DNA of 62,084 bases from Gymnopilus junonius (lineage: Eukaryota > Basidiomycota > Agaricomycetes > Agaricales > Galerinaceae), in contig JADNYJ010000213.1 in assembly GCA_015501075.1 (NCBI GenBank), positions 1-62,084 of the forward strand. The letters are read 5' to 3'. The position numbers and the translations under genes were made by a program. Positions within the stretch are counted from its first letter, which is position 1, and each line of letters begins with the position of its first letter. Positions 31,702 to 42,844 of this stretch are shown piece after piece. The notes beneath the pieces are model-generated. The model saw nothing but the letters and a program-made list of their open reading frames with translations. It ran no database searches and had not been told where the DNA came from.

Positions 31702-34516
31702 ATGGCAACTACAGACGCGAAGCAGCCTCGCCATCTGCAGCGCCATCACATCATTAACTACGCCAGATATACCGTTATCTGCCAATCCATGGAACGACTC
31801 TTTAGCGCCATCGAGGAAGGATTCCCCTACTGAAGAGGTTATCAAAACCCTTTGCTCCTCTTGATTCATCCTTATTTGAGGACCCTGAATTTGCTGGTCC
31901 AAAGGAGAGTGCACCGCCGACGCCCAGTAATCGGGTTTCAAAAGAGGTGCTAAGCGAATTTGACCCTCTGGCAAGTCTAGAAGAGAAGGCTGCTCGCGAT
32001 GCTTGGGAAACATCAGAAGGCCATCCACCACCACCGAGGACGCCATCACCTCCACCCCGCCTACGAAGGATCTACATATATCTTCTCCTACAACACCCGA
32101 ACAACCTACGCCCTCCCAGCCCGCCGCAGTCAATACGAACCCGTCTACTTCTACTTCCGGTTTCCCGTCGTTTGCTGCGCTCGCCAAGTCATTTTCGCTA
32201 CCTCTCCGACCGCGTCCGCAGTCCATTGATGCTTCAGCCAGGGTTGTGCCCTCGCCTTCGACGCTATCCTCCTTTGCATCCCAGCAAGATGCCAGTAAAG
32301 GAAAGCGGAATAGCAGAGACGGAGACGCTATTGTAGATGAAAGATCACCTGCATCCGGTTCCGCCACTCCAAATCGCAGCGGGAGCGGAACTGCTTCGCC
32401 AGTGCCTAAACCGACGGATGGGGGATTTGATTTCCAGAAATTCCTTGATCAGATGAAGACGAGAAGTGCAGAGCCTGTATCCAAGTATCTGAGATCGTAT
32501 GTTTCATCCTTTTCTGTCACATTTCTGCTTTTGATGACATGCTGTCAGGTTTCTGAGCAATTTCGCGAAAAGAACATTCACAGTAAATGATCAGGTGAAG
32601 ATCATCAACGACTTCCTTACTGTAAGTATCGAACCTACAATTCAGCCACCGTTATCTAACTACCTACCCAGTTCATCGCAGCCCAAATGAAGGAGTGCGA
32701 CGTATGGAAGAACACGTCTGAAACGGATTTCGAAAATGCCATGGAAGGCATGGAGAAACTCGTCATGAATCGGCTATATGATTTGTCAGTTTGGTGTGCT
32801 GTGTAAAACCAATTTTCCGGGCTTACTTTGTTAAAGTACCTTTACGCCCCAACTGAAGCTTGCTAATCCTCCTCGGCCAATAACGACGGACGATCTGGAG
32901 CGAGATCGCGTTCTGTCGCAACGGATAGCGTTATTTGGTTGGCTGGAGGAGAAACATCTTGATATTCCTGAGGGCGAAGGGAGTAAAGGGTTTTTAATGT
33001 TTGCGGAACAAGGTCAGGGGGTTGGTTTTTTTTGGGAGGTGTATCTTTAATCCAATTGACTGCTTTGCAGAACTTTTGAAAATTAACCACTATAAAGCAC
33101 CTCGCGATAAATTAATATGTATATTGAATTGCTGCAAGGTCATCTTTGGTCTGCTATATCTTGTTTTCTCACCTTGAACATCTCACTCACTTTCTATCTT
33201 ATTCAGGCTTGATTAGACATCTTCACAAAGACGAAGGCGCAGATTCTTTTGTACCTATTCTCATCTTTGTGGTTCTGAAAGCGAATCCCGAGCACCTGCT
33301 CTCAAACGTCGAGTAAGTGCCTCCTTATCGATTCGAGTATGAGAAGGGCCGAGCCTTTCCCATCTCTAGGTTTATAAACCGTTTCCGAAATCCAGCCAAA
33401 TTGCAGAGTGAAGCTGGTTACTACCTCTCGAGTCTTGTAAGTTATTGTCAACTTTCTCTCATGCATTAAGACTAACTGCCTAAAGATGGGTGCCGTTTCA
33501 TTCATCGAAACGATGGACCATACTTCACTTTCAAATATCACCCAAGCAGAATTTGAGCAGTGAGCCTTACATATATTTTTCTACTCTTGGAGCGTCTTCC
33601 TTAGTCGAGTTTAACAGAAACGTCGAGAAGGCGATCCAGGCTTTACCTCCATCTGAGCCACAGTCCCCTGAAATAGCCTTCGCGGAGACGAAATTCCGTG
33701 GCGTTACGCAAGCCTCGCCGCATGCCGGTGAAGAATCTGCCCAACCACTCGCTATTTCCTGCGCCCCCACCAACTTTCTCTGAAGACGCAAAGAGGCTAC
33801 TACAGAAGACTGGGGACACGATATCAAAGCCGCTGAACGCTATCAGTCGAATCTTTAGTGAAGCCCTGGATGGAGCGGAGAATAAGCTCGCCTATCTTCC
33901 AGGACCATTTGCGCCGTTCGAGCTCGGTCGAGAAAGGACAACGTACGAACAACAGTCTTCAGCTTCAGGAGTTCCGCCTCCTATTATGGTGCCACCGTGG
34001 TCACAGCCCGATTCCCCTCAGACTTCACGCTCTGCGATGACGCCTCAAACGCCTTACGGTCATGATAGACAATATAGCGCTCCAATACGGACTCCATACA
34101 AACCAAGAGTGAGGAGAGTGCCATCGCCTTCTTACCATTCTCCTTCGCCTATGAACTCGCCAGGGTATGGACCAGGACCAGAAGAAACACCATCACGATT
34201 AGGGCCATATACAAATCAACAATTGGCAATAGGTCCTTCACAGCCAGTATCTGCACCATTGCCACCTAGGATACAATCTCTAGCAGCAGATCAGGGTGCA
34301 CATATATCACGGACACCTACTCCAGCATTAGACTTTGCGGGTGTCCAGGCGCAAATTGACAGTGCGACTGAGAAGGCCGCGGCAGATGCTCGAGAGACGT
34401 TGTTACAGATATTCCCTGGTGTGGATGTGGAGGTTATCGAGTGGGTGCTTGAGGCCAATGATAACGACCTTGGGAAGAGCATAGAGCAGTTATTGGACAT
34501 TAGTGGTGATTCATGA
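31702..34516 (+). CDS. VPS9-domain Rab5 guanine nucleotide exchange factor with C-terminal CUE domain (apparent frameshifts)
   Basis: Nine exons: 31702-32496, 32549-32621, 32672-32784, 32837-33012, 33071-33148, 33207-33312, 33370-33436, 33486-33559, 33618-34516. The VPS9 core reads [16 protein letters not shown], then [49 protein letters not shown] and GYYLSSLMGAVSFI, the usual signature. A CUE domain (ubiquitin binding) closes the protein: [20 protein letters not shown]. It acts in endosome and vacuole traffic. The first exon and the start of the last contain one-base frame changes at or next to short same-base runs (near 31759, 31850, 32050, 33770). Each is repaired by one base, so assembly error is more likely than gene death. 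Confidence 0.88.
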
Positions 34517-34986
34517 ATTCATGTTGCTCTGCTTTTCTTTACTTGCTTTTCCTGCCTCGGAAATAATATTGGATGTACTGTTCAAACGTTCGGCCCTCAT
34601 AAGCCCAGTCTAATCATGATGGACGTAGGCCTCCCTTTCACTGCATCGAATGGATGACGTCAAGGCCCGTTTCGGTGTTAAAAGCTCAGCGCAACTTTCA
34701 TTGAACTCGTCCACTCGATATCAACATCTTACATTCAGATTCTCCACCTGGCCTGAAGAGCATGACCCACGAAAATGCCAATGATTGACATTGTCTTGTA
34801 CACACTGTTTGGACGGTTTCGCATTGGCTTTACTTGTTTTGTTGCTACATGCCCGTGGAACGCCCTCGCAGAAGAATGTCCCGTTGGACGAAGGACGTAT
34901 CAAAGATGCTCCAGGAAGTATTTTTTGATTCTTCAGTTTGAATCTGCCTTGTATGTCTAGTCCGATCTTCGCACTCATGCAAGGTA
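34517..34986. other. VPS9 3' flank
   Basis: 3' untranslated region and spacer. No gene recognised. Confidence 0.5.
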
Positions 34987-35219
34987 CTGTACTAAAACGT
35001 TCAATTCGACAGGTCACGCGTCACAGGCCTCCCTAAAACGACGAAATTTGGCAGCGGTTACGCCAAAATCCTCAAAAAATCGCCCGGAACGGGCTTCCGG
35101 AGCCCAAATTCACTTACAAATCCATCAAAAACGTCCAAATTTGGTAATCTGATGAAATGAAAAAATGGTTTGGTCGGTCACAGGTCGGAGGGGGTGTCGA
35201 ATTGAACGTTTTAGTACAG
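34987..35219. mobile_element. Tc1/mariner-type MITE (233 bp)
   Basis: The ends are a perfect 25-bp inverted repeat (starting CTGTACTAAAACGTTCAATT), flanked by TA on each side (34985-34986 and 35220-35221). The left inner sequence GTCACGCGTCACAGGCCTCCC closely matches the right inner sequence of the 5.5-kb transposon that starts 324 bp downstream. No coding capacity. Confidence 0.92.
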
Positions 35220-35542
35220 TAGTCTCTATTCTCCAATGCCCATCCAAAACTGCTTGTTCGCCGGCAACATTGACTACTGAAGCTCAGACCGCGCGAAACG
35301 GAGAGCATTTTTGTAACTTATTTGACACGTCAAAAAAGAGGATTTGCTGAATTTGTAATACTAAATGTGTGTGCACTTCATCGCCTCTACTTCTCCAGGC
35401 TCCTTAACGATAACATGGCCCTTTGGGCACGCCTGGCCACATGGCCAATTTTTGTGTATAAGAATCCCGTAGCAGTGCAAGCACCAATCCCCGACTCTAT
35501 CTTTCTCAGTAAATACTTAGAGTCAGTTTGGCCTCCAGAATA
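35220..35542. other. Spacer between MITE and large transposon
   Basis: No gene or repeat recognised in these 323 bases, apart from the TA duplications at each end. Confidence 0.5.
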
Positions 35543-35973
35543 CTGTACTATTTCAATCAATTCGGCAGGGCCCGTGACGCGTGACGGGCCTGCCGAAATT
35601 TTGGTTTCGGCAGTCTGCTGGATGGCCCGTGACAGCCAAAAAATTCGGCAGGTAGGGGAGGGCCAAAAAATTTAACCAGTCAAACGATATCTAGGGATTC
35701 CAATACCAAAAGATTCTGAGTTTGGCTATAGAACTGAGCAAGGAAACACCTAAACAGTGCTCAAAAGAGAGAATGTCGCCCTGGACTGGTCATTAAGTAA
35801 TCGCCTGATTAGATTATCACAACGTGACTAAATTTGCACCCCCTCCTCCTTGCTCGAAATGCCGGACAGGCTTCCAGCAATTCCTCCTGACATAAGGAGG
35901 ACAATCTTACCTCATGATGATCTATCTGTCTTGGGACTCTTGAAGTTCTGCCTCCCCATCGCAGCACGAGAAC

Positions 35974-36921
35974 TTGCCTCGCTCAATGCAAACCAAACAT
36001 TTTTTAGCACTTGAGCCAACTACAATGGATATCGAAATGATTCGAGGGACACCTATGCCACCTCTTGCAATAGTCGAACAGCTGACAGCTAGGATAAACC
36101 CCCATGACACACAGTCAATACATTGTCCCCATGCTCCTGGTCTTAGTGGTGAGCATTTTCCAACATGGATTCTCTTGTATTGGGTCAAAGTTGCTCGAAT
36201 TTGGCCACTGAAGAGGACATGGGTGTTAGCAGAGGAGAGTTTAGAGGCCTGGAGTAGAAACAAGAAGCGCACTGACCAGACAAAAGGCATCATCACTTGC
36301 ATCTACAATGCCCTCTCCTGCACTTCATGGTCTGGCAAAATCCAAGGTTTCCTGGCCTCGATAACAACTGACCACCTGGCACCATATATGACAAAGAACT
36401 GGTTGATGGACGAACAGGAAAATCAGATGTTATATTTGCTGGAATGCGAGCTGTCGAGGAGCAGGAAGGGCAATGGAATTTGTGTCGCTGATACATTCTT
36501 CATGACCAAGCTCACTGAAATCTACCAATGACCAGATCGGGATGAATACTATGCAACTTTTCCGAGGCTTGAATGGATTTGTAAAAGAGGTCAAGATTTT
36601 GGTACAGGTGTCCTGGAGAAGCTCGTCGCCATCATGAACCTTGGCCAAAATCATTGGGTGGCAGTAGTGGTGGATTTTGAGTCTTCGAGGATCCTGTATG
36701 GTGATTCATTAGGTGGAACAATTACCAAAGACATAGAGGCGGCTCTCACCTGGTGGATTTATCATCATACTGGAAGGCGTTTCGCAATAACGCAGCTCCC
36801 TATAACACAACAGAAGGATGGATATTCATGTGGGCTTCTAGCATGGAATGCTGTAGTGACCAAGGTGTTGCCTGAAACACATTTGCTGATGGATAGGGAG
36901 CTGTTGCTGACGAGAGGTTGA
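35974..36921 (+). pseudogene. Ulp1-like C48 cysteine protease of the pogo-like transposon
   Basis: Two parts of one frame are separated by a stop at 36529-36531. The N-terminal 185 codons include WSGKIQGFLASITTDHL and NGICVADTFFMTKL. The catalytic part (36634-36921) has the His in LGQNHWVAVVVD, the Asp in YGDSLGG, and the oxyanion Gln plus Cys in TQQKDGYSCGLLAWNA, all in the right order and spacing. Ulp1 enzymes cleave ubiquitin-like modifiers such as SUMO. The catalytic residues are intact, so only the upstream stop and lack of a good start mark decay. Its job in the transposon is unknown. Confidence 0.85.
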
Positions 36922-37930
36922 AGGTTCTTCTGCAAGTTATCAACTGCCATAATGAGAAGGTGAGCAAGTTTAAATTGGATGTGCTGGACATCGACACTGA
37001 GTTGAAACAGTCTTTTGAAGTTGCAGGCCAGAACTACGAATTTACTTTCAGGATGACACCTGATGGGCAAGAGTCAGAGTCAGAGGTGGAAATCATGTCA
37101 AAGACTGGAGGCGCACCTGCTCCAGAAATCCCACCATGTCCAGCAACACCACCAACATGTCCAGCAACACCACTGCCATGCCCAGCAAAACCAGCCCAGC
37201 AACACTGCCATCACGCCCAGTAATGCCACCAATGGTAACCACTGGGACCAAGCATCCAGGCAGATCGAACTCCCCCATCCTCTCCTGGTAGCAGCAGAAA
37301 GGAACCTTCGCAGAAGAAATCGCCAATGCAGAAGATGAAGTCTGCTATCCAGAATGCATTGGAGTTGTCGAGAGAGGCTGAGGAGCTTGGTGACAACTCT
37401 AAGTTTGGATTACTGAGGTTTTGGAAAAAGAGGACAGCAGCAGATAAGAAAGCTCACTTTGACAGAGAGGATGAGAGGGCCGAAGAATACCGCTCAAACA
37501 TTGATGTTCAAGCAAAGGATACAGGGATGGAGAAGAAGCTACATGAAAGATCTTTAGCAAAACTTCGCCAGCAGAAGCATCGACAACTACATAAAAATAG
37601 GGAGATTCAAGAAGGCCTACGCAGCCTGGGTGGCACAAAAAGAAAAGTAATATCACAGGATACATCTGTCGTGTTGTTTACTGAACATTACTCTACAGGT
37701 AGTGGAGATGGAAATATCTGACACCACCAACCTGAGTCTCAAGAAGATCAAAGGGCACATACCTGAGCTGACACGGCCTGCAAGAGAACTGAAAAAGAAG
37801 ATTCATGAGCAGGATCGAAAACCACAAGGCAGGAAGAAGAAGAACGAACCTCGTGCTGCTAAATACCATAACTGGCTGACACCTTTTTGCTGGACCCAGA
37901 TCGTATGGTTGCAAGCAGGTTGGCTGGCAA
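36922..37930 (+). pseudogene. Region between protease and transposase: low-complexity and coiled-coil coding remnants
   Basis: 36918-37223 and 37326-37721 are open. The first contains Pro/Ala/Cys repeats (PATPPTCPATPLPCPAKPA) made by a 21-bp minisatellite at about 37130-37210. The second is highly charged (EKKLHERSLAKLRQQKHRQL) and likely a coiled coil. They probably belonged to the C-terminal part of the protease protein or a separate protein. No domain recognised. Confidence 0.5.
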
Positions 37931-39151
37931 ATGAGTGCGTCTGCCATTGCCAATGGACTGAAGAAACGGGATCCAGTAACCTTCAGGAAGATAAACTGCA
38001 ATACCATTGATGGCTGGATTGACCATTCTGGAGCGAGGCCAAAGTGGACGGAGTCAATTTTGCGAGGGTCGAAGCTGGAAACAGTCCTGGGCATGACAAA
38101 GGTGGCCGACGTGGAATTCTGTCATCTTATCCTGAAATTGTGGAAGTGATCAAGAAACGTCTGGAGTACTTGAGAGAGAAGAACGCACCTATAACCATGA
38201 TCACCGCCCATGCCATGATTGTTGTGACCATCCTTGAAAGGAATCCCGGCATTTTTGACAAGTTCGATGGTTCTTCGTTCCGTGTCTCCGAATCCTTTGT
38301 GCGCAAGTTCTTGCATGGCGTCCTTTCATGGAGCCTTCGTAAGGCTATGCAGGCTGCTCAGAAACTCCCTAAAGACTGGAAGGAACAATGTTGGCATGTG
38401 TTTTTTCGCAAAGCGCACCTCATCAAAGAGAACGACATACCGATAACACTTTACATCAATTTTGACCAAACCCAGGTCATGTATGTGCCAGGAAACCAGA
38501 TGACATGGGCTGAGATGGGCGCAAAACAGGTTGGCATGGTTGGTATGGACGAAAAGCAGGCCTTCACTCTTGTGGTTGGGGTTGCGGCAGATGGGACAAT
38601 CTTGCCCTTCCAGGCTGTATTCATAGGTAAAATGAAGGCATCCGTTCCTGCACCTGACTCGCCCAACTACGCCAATGCAATGAAAGCAGGCTTCAAGTTC
38701 GAGTTTTCTGGGACATCTACCTACTGGTCAAATCAGCAAACTATGCGTGCATATGTTAACGATATCATTGCACCTCATTTCGACCAAAAGAAGGCCGAAC
38801 TCTCACTTCCTCCTTCTCAGAAGAGCCTCCTACAACTTGATGTTTGGTCAGTACACTGCTCTGAGGAATTTTGAGGTTGGATGCACACTCACCATCCAAC
38901 CATTATACTTGATTATGTTCCGGGTGGTTGTACTGGAGTCACTCAGCCCTGCAATGTCAGTATTCAGTGGCCACTCAAACTGTCAATAAAGAAGTCTTAC
39001 CATGAAGATGTCATCAAAGATCTGATGTCCAAGGCAGATGAAGGGAGCTCAGCGCTGAACCTCAAAGAAGGTATCAAAGATCTTCGAGATCAGACACCGA
39101 GATGGATGTGGAATGCTTACAATGCCCTTCAGAATAAGGAACTGGTTCAAA
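37931..39151 (+). pseudogene. DDE_1-type transposase (pogo/Tc1 lineage), broken
   Basis: The N-terminal part (37931-38080, one frame) has NGLKKRDPVTFRKINCNTID, then the frame at 38044-38874 holds the catalytic core. The first Asp is in INFDQTQVMYVPGNQMTW, the second in LLQLDVWSVHCSEEF, and a TGA follows at 38872-38874. The last block (38875-39151) reads HPTIILDYVPGGCTGVTQPC, then NVSIQWPLKLSIKKSYHEDV. The third catalytic Asp (QPxD) is replaced by Asn at 38953-38955. The protein would cut and paste the element at TA sites. Stop, frame change and Asn substitution make it inactive. Confidence 0.88.
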
Positions 39152-39580
39152 AGGTAAGTCTACAGCCTACTCTGTTATCTGAGATAAAAGACTTAACTGT
39201 TTAGGCCTTTGAAGGTTGCTCATCGACAAGTGGAATTTGTCATATAATTGCCTCACCAGCTTCAAGGCATGAGAGGCTCTGCGAAACATGAAGAACACGA
39301 ACCCGGAATTTTGGGCAGAACTCACCAAAAGATTCTCAAGATGTGCCACATGACTGAAACCCTGCCAGAAGATGTCAAACCCAACACATATCTTGAAGAC
39401 AAACCAGATGACTCGATCTCCCCATGCCAATGCTCATCACGCTATGATGGGTACCATCTGCCCAAAGGTGTTGCTGTTCGAGAGAGCGGCACTTGTATCC
39501 CTTGCAGAGGAGAGAATGTCAAGATTGAACCTGGATCAATGGAAGCAAATGTAGTGATCAAATGGAAAAGAAACTGTGGC

Positions 39581-40579
39581 TAGGATGAGCACGGGTAACC
39601 CGTGGTACCCAGATGCTAACCGTACCCTACCCATCACGACCCGTACCCATACACCCACGGTCACCACACCAGGTACACGGGTGACGGTATTTCTTCGAGC
39701 ATATTGTATGCCTCGCGTGCAGCCAGACGCCAAATGCATCCTTCTGCACTCGCAAGGGTTAGATAAGGGGTAGGTGCATGTGTCAGCGTCGAACGTCGAA
39801 AACGAGGGAAGGGAGCAACGGCAGTGGGAAGCAATGGCGCAGCTGCTTGGTAGAGATGGAACTGTGAACATAGCAGTATATTGTCAGTAAAGAAAAGAAT
39901 GAGCCAACAGTCATGAGCTCATTCTTACCTCACCTGGATGAATGAAACGAAATTGCCACTCTGAATAAACCAGACGGGCAGTGGGTGCGGACGACAGATG
40001 TCGTGATGTGCTGTGGACCATGCACAAGCACGTAAAACCGTCCCATCTGTGTTTGCTGCAAGGGAGGCAGTGTGTTGTAAGTGTCGTCCAGGCGGAAAAC
40101 CTCCGTCTCGCGATTGCAAGCGAGGGATGAGAGGCAGCGCGCCTGTGAGGTCATAGGCAGTAGTTAGCATGGAAAAAAAAGGAGAAAAAGAGCAGAATGA
40201 GCTCGCGAGTCGTTCCGAGCCCGTCTGCTACACACCTGGTTGGGCCTCCACACAGGTCCCCCCTGCGTGTCCAGCATCATCCAGCCAAGAAAAGTGTGCC
40301 CACATCCCTCAGACGAGGGGAGGGTACACAGGCGCGGTCCTGAGGGCGAGAGAGGGGAGGAGAAGAGGAAGGAGGAAGGAGAGTGGTGGTGGTGAGCACT
40401 GAGAGGGAGACGCGTCATCAAAGACGGCTGAATCAGGCTGATCAGCGGTTCGGAATTATGCGGCCGGCTGACTTCACCTGTATAATATCTCGGGTACCTC
40501 TGGGTCACGGGTCTACTGGGCGCTACCCGGACCCGTACCCGTGACCCATCTGGGTATGCCTGACCCGTGCTTTTCCCTA
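39581..40579. mobile_element. hAT-like MITE inside the pogo-like transposon (999 bp)
   Basis: Flanked by a perfect 8-bp duplication ACTGTGGC (39573-39580 and 40580-40587). Ends are inverted: TAGGATGAGCACGGGT versus TAGGGAAAAGCACGGGT, followed by TACCCAGATG-like sequence on both sides. Subterminal DNA is crowded with ACCCGT/ACGGGT repeats. No convincing gene inside. The 8-bp duplication and TAGG end place it with hAT, but its ends differ from the MITE at 14062. Confidence 0.9.
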
Positions 40580-41173
40580 ACTGTGGCTGACTTGGATGCA
40601 CCAGAAGCAGGACTTCATTGAGGAAGAAGAAACAAATTCCCCAACAAACTATACATGGCGGAGACGTTTTGGCGACACAATGACGGTGATGACCCAGAAG
40701 ATGATAGTTTGCTTATCTGAGTCAATGAAGGTGTTGGTGTGTGTTTGGTGTAGCACCTGACTTACTTACTTATAGGCAACAATCTGGCAGTGGAAAGCGT
40801 GTACCTCACACTATAGAATTATTCCAAGGTGGTCTCTAGTGTGTAGTAAATAGCGTCTGGGATTTTTTGAGAATTTTTGACGATTTTTAACAAATTTATA
40901 AGCCTTTTTTCACTTCCTCAAATAGTTTCGGCACCTGGCCAAAATCACCGTGACAGCCATGACATTTCGGCGATTTTGGGAGGTCTGTGACGCGTGACTG
41001 CCGAATTGAATGAAATAGTACAGTACTTTTCATACATGGTTACCATCTAATTCTTGCCTGCAGAACATGTTTATGTTTGAGACCTAGAATACAAGAGTCT
41101 CAGCATACTGTCAGGATGACAGTGAATGGCTAAATTGAAATACCTAGAATACAAGAGTCTAGGTAGAGTACTT

Positions 41174-41386
41174 TGGCAATGGTGTAGTCTACGTATGTAG
41201 CATTTAATAAAACCCTTTAACTTCCTTTTGAGGAAGGTAGAGATTCAGGTACAAGATCAATTACATTCCATCCTTCTCAGACAGCTACTTATATACTACA
41301 ATATTTGATTATACCTACTATCTAAGGTAAGTATTCAACCTCCAACTGAATGTCAGATACTCAGGTTGTCTGCCTATGCCCCAACA
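41174..41386 (-). repeat. 3' LTR of Copia-3 (213 bp)
   Basis: In element orientation it starts TGTTGGGGCATAGG right after the polypurine tract and ends TTGCCA. It shares about 98 bp with 46120-46217. Confidence 0.88.
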
Positions 41387-42760
41387 CTCCCCCTCAAGCC
41401 AAGGAGTCTGATAATCTGAGTTCAGCAACATGCCAAATGAACTTGGGCCTCTGTAAAGGCTTAGTAAATATGTCTGCCATTTGTTGAGGATCTCGGCAGT
41501 CCTTTATACACACTGATTCTTCTTTGACTCTCTCTCTAACCCAATGCCATCTTATATCTATGTGTTTACCCCTCTTATGAAACTGGGGATTTTTAGCCAT
41601 AGCAATAGAACTGTCATTATCTCCCAGAACAAGAGTTGGTTCTTTCTGCTCAAAACCTAATTCTTCATATAAAGTGCAGAGCCACATGACTTTCCTAGAT
41701 GCTTTGGATAATGCCACATATTCAGCTTCTGTGGAGGAAAGCGCAATCATGGACTGCTTCTTTGATCCCCACATAATCGCTCCTCTGTGAGATAGGAACA
41801 CATACCCAGAAATAGATTTTCTATCATCGGCATTTGCAAAGCTGGTGTCTGAGTACCCAAAGGCTAGATTGTTCCCCTGAAATTCATGAGGTTTAGTTGT
41901 ATAAGTGATACCATAATTCTTGGTCCTAGCTAAGTATCTGAGGACCCTCTTAGCTGCCATATAATGAGCCATGCTCAGATTTGCTGTAAAGGCAGCCAAT
42001 CTATTTATGGCATAAGCTATATCGGGCCTTGTGGCGGTTGCCAGGTATTGAAGGGAACCAATTAATGATGCATAAGAATTGCTTTTATTTCCATCTGATC
42101 CTTCAGGGTTTGGTTTGAGTGCTATATTTGGATCCAATGGTGTAGAAACTGGATTACACTTCTCCATACCCTCACAGTGTAAAATAGTTTCAATATATTG
42201 CCTTTGTGAGATGGTAATAGAGTCCGGGGTTTGAGTAATCTCAATACCAACTATCTTTGTTGGTTCCCCAAGATCTGTAAGGTCCAATATAGAATTCAAT
42301 TCAATTTTAAGCTTCTTCATGCACTCATCAGAGAGGGTGAACACTAATAAATCATCAACCCAGACTGTGATAATTTCCAAGTCATTAGTATGACCGCTCC
42401 CCCTGACATAGGTGCATGGATCACTCCATAGTGCTTGAAAGCCTATATTCTTTAATCTGCAATCTAGCTCATGTTTCCACTCTCAGCCTGACTGCTTCAA
42501 ACCATAAATGGTTTTAATCAATCAGCAAACTCTATCAGTGCCATCACCGAAACCTTTGGGCTGGCACATAATGACCCACTCCTTCAGTATTCCATTAAGG
42601 TAAGCGCCCTTTACATCCAACTGCTGAATTTTAAACTTTATTACAGGAATGAGCACTAATATTGTGTGGATCATCTCTAAGTGCACAACTGCAGAGAATG
42701 TGTCATTGTAGTCTTGTCTGGGTCTCTGTGTGCACCCTTTAGCCACTAGTCTCACTTTGT

Positions 42761-42814
42761 ACTTAATTAGTTCCCCTAATTTATTATACTTAATTAGTTC
42801 CCCTAATTTATTAT
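42761..42814 (+). repeat. Two tandem copies of a 27-bp unit in Copia-3 RT
   Basis: ACTTAATTAGTTCCCCTAAT followed by TTATTAT occurs twice without change. Because 27 is a multiple of three, the duplication adds nine codons without shifting frame. Confidence 0.85.
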
Positions 42815-42844
42815 ACTTCTTTGTGAGTACCCATTTATTAGCTA

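Larger units (their letters stand above)
35543..41023 (+). mobile_element. Tc1/mariner/pogo-like DNA transposon with Ulp1 protease and DDE transposase genes (5481 bp)
   Basis: The terminal inverted repeats are 26 bp with one mismatch (CTGTACTATTTCAATCAATT versus CTGTACTATTTCATTCAATT, both continuing CGGCAG). TA dinucleotides at 35541-35542 and 41024-41025 fit the IS630-Tc1-mariner target. Just inside each end lies a GTGACGCGTGAC-type palindrome. It encodes a Ulp1-like cysteine protease and a DDE_1-type transposase, both decayed. A 999-bp hAT-like MITE interrupts it near the right end. Without that insert the element is about 4.5 kb. Confidence 0.88.

Noticed and set aside
37130..37215. Possible CRISPR-like short repeat array
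   Set aside because: It is an irregular CCAGCAACACCACC minisatellite inside a coding remnant. CRISPR arrays do not occur in nuclear fungal DNA.
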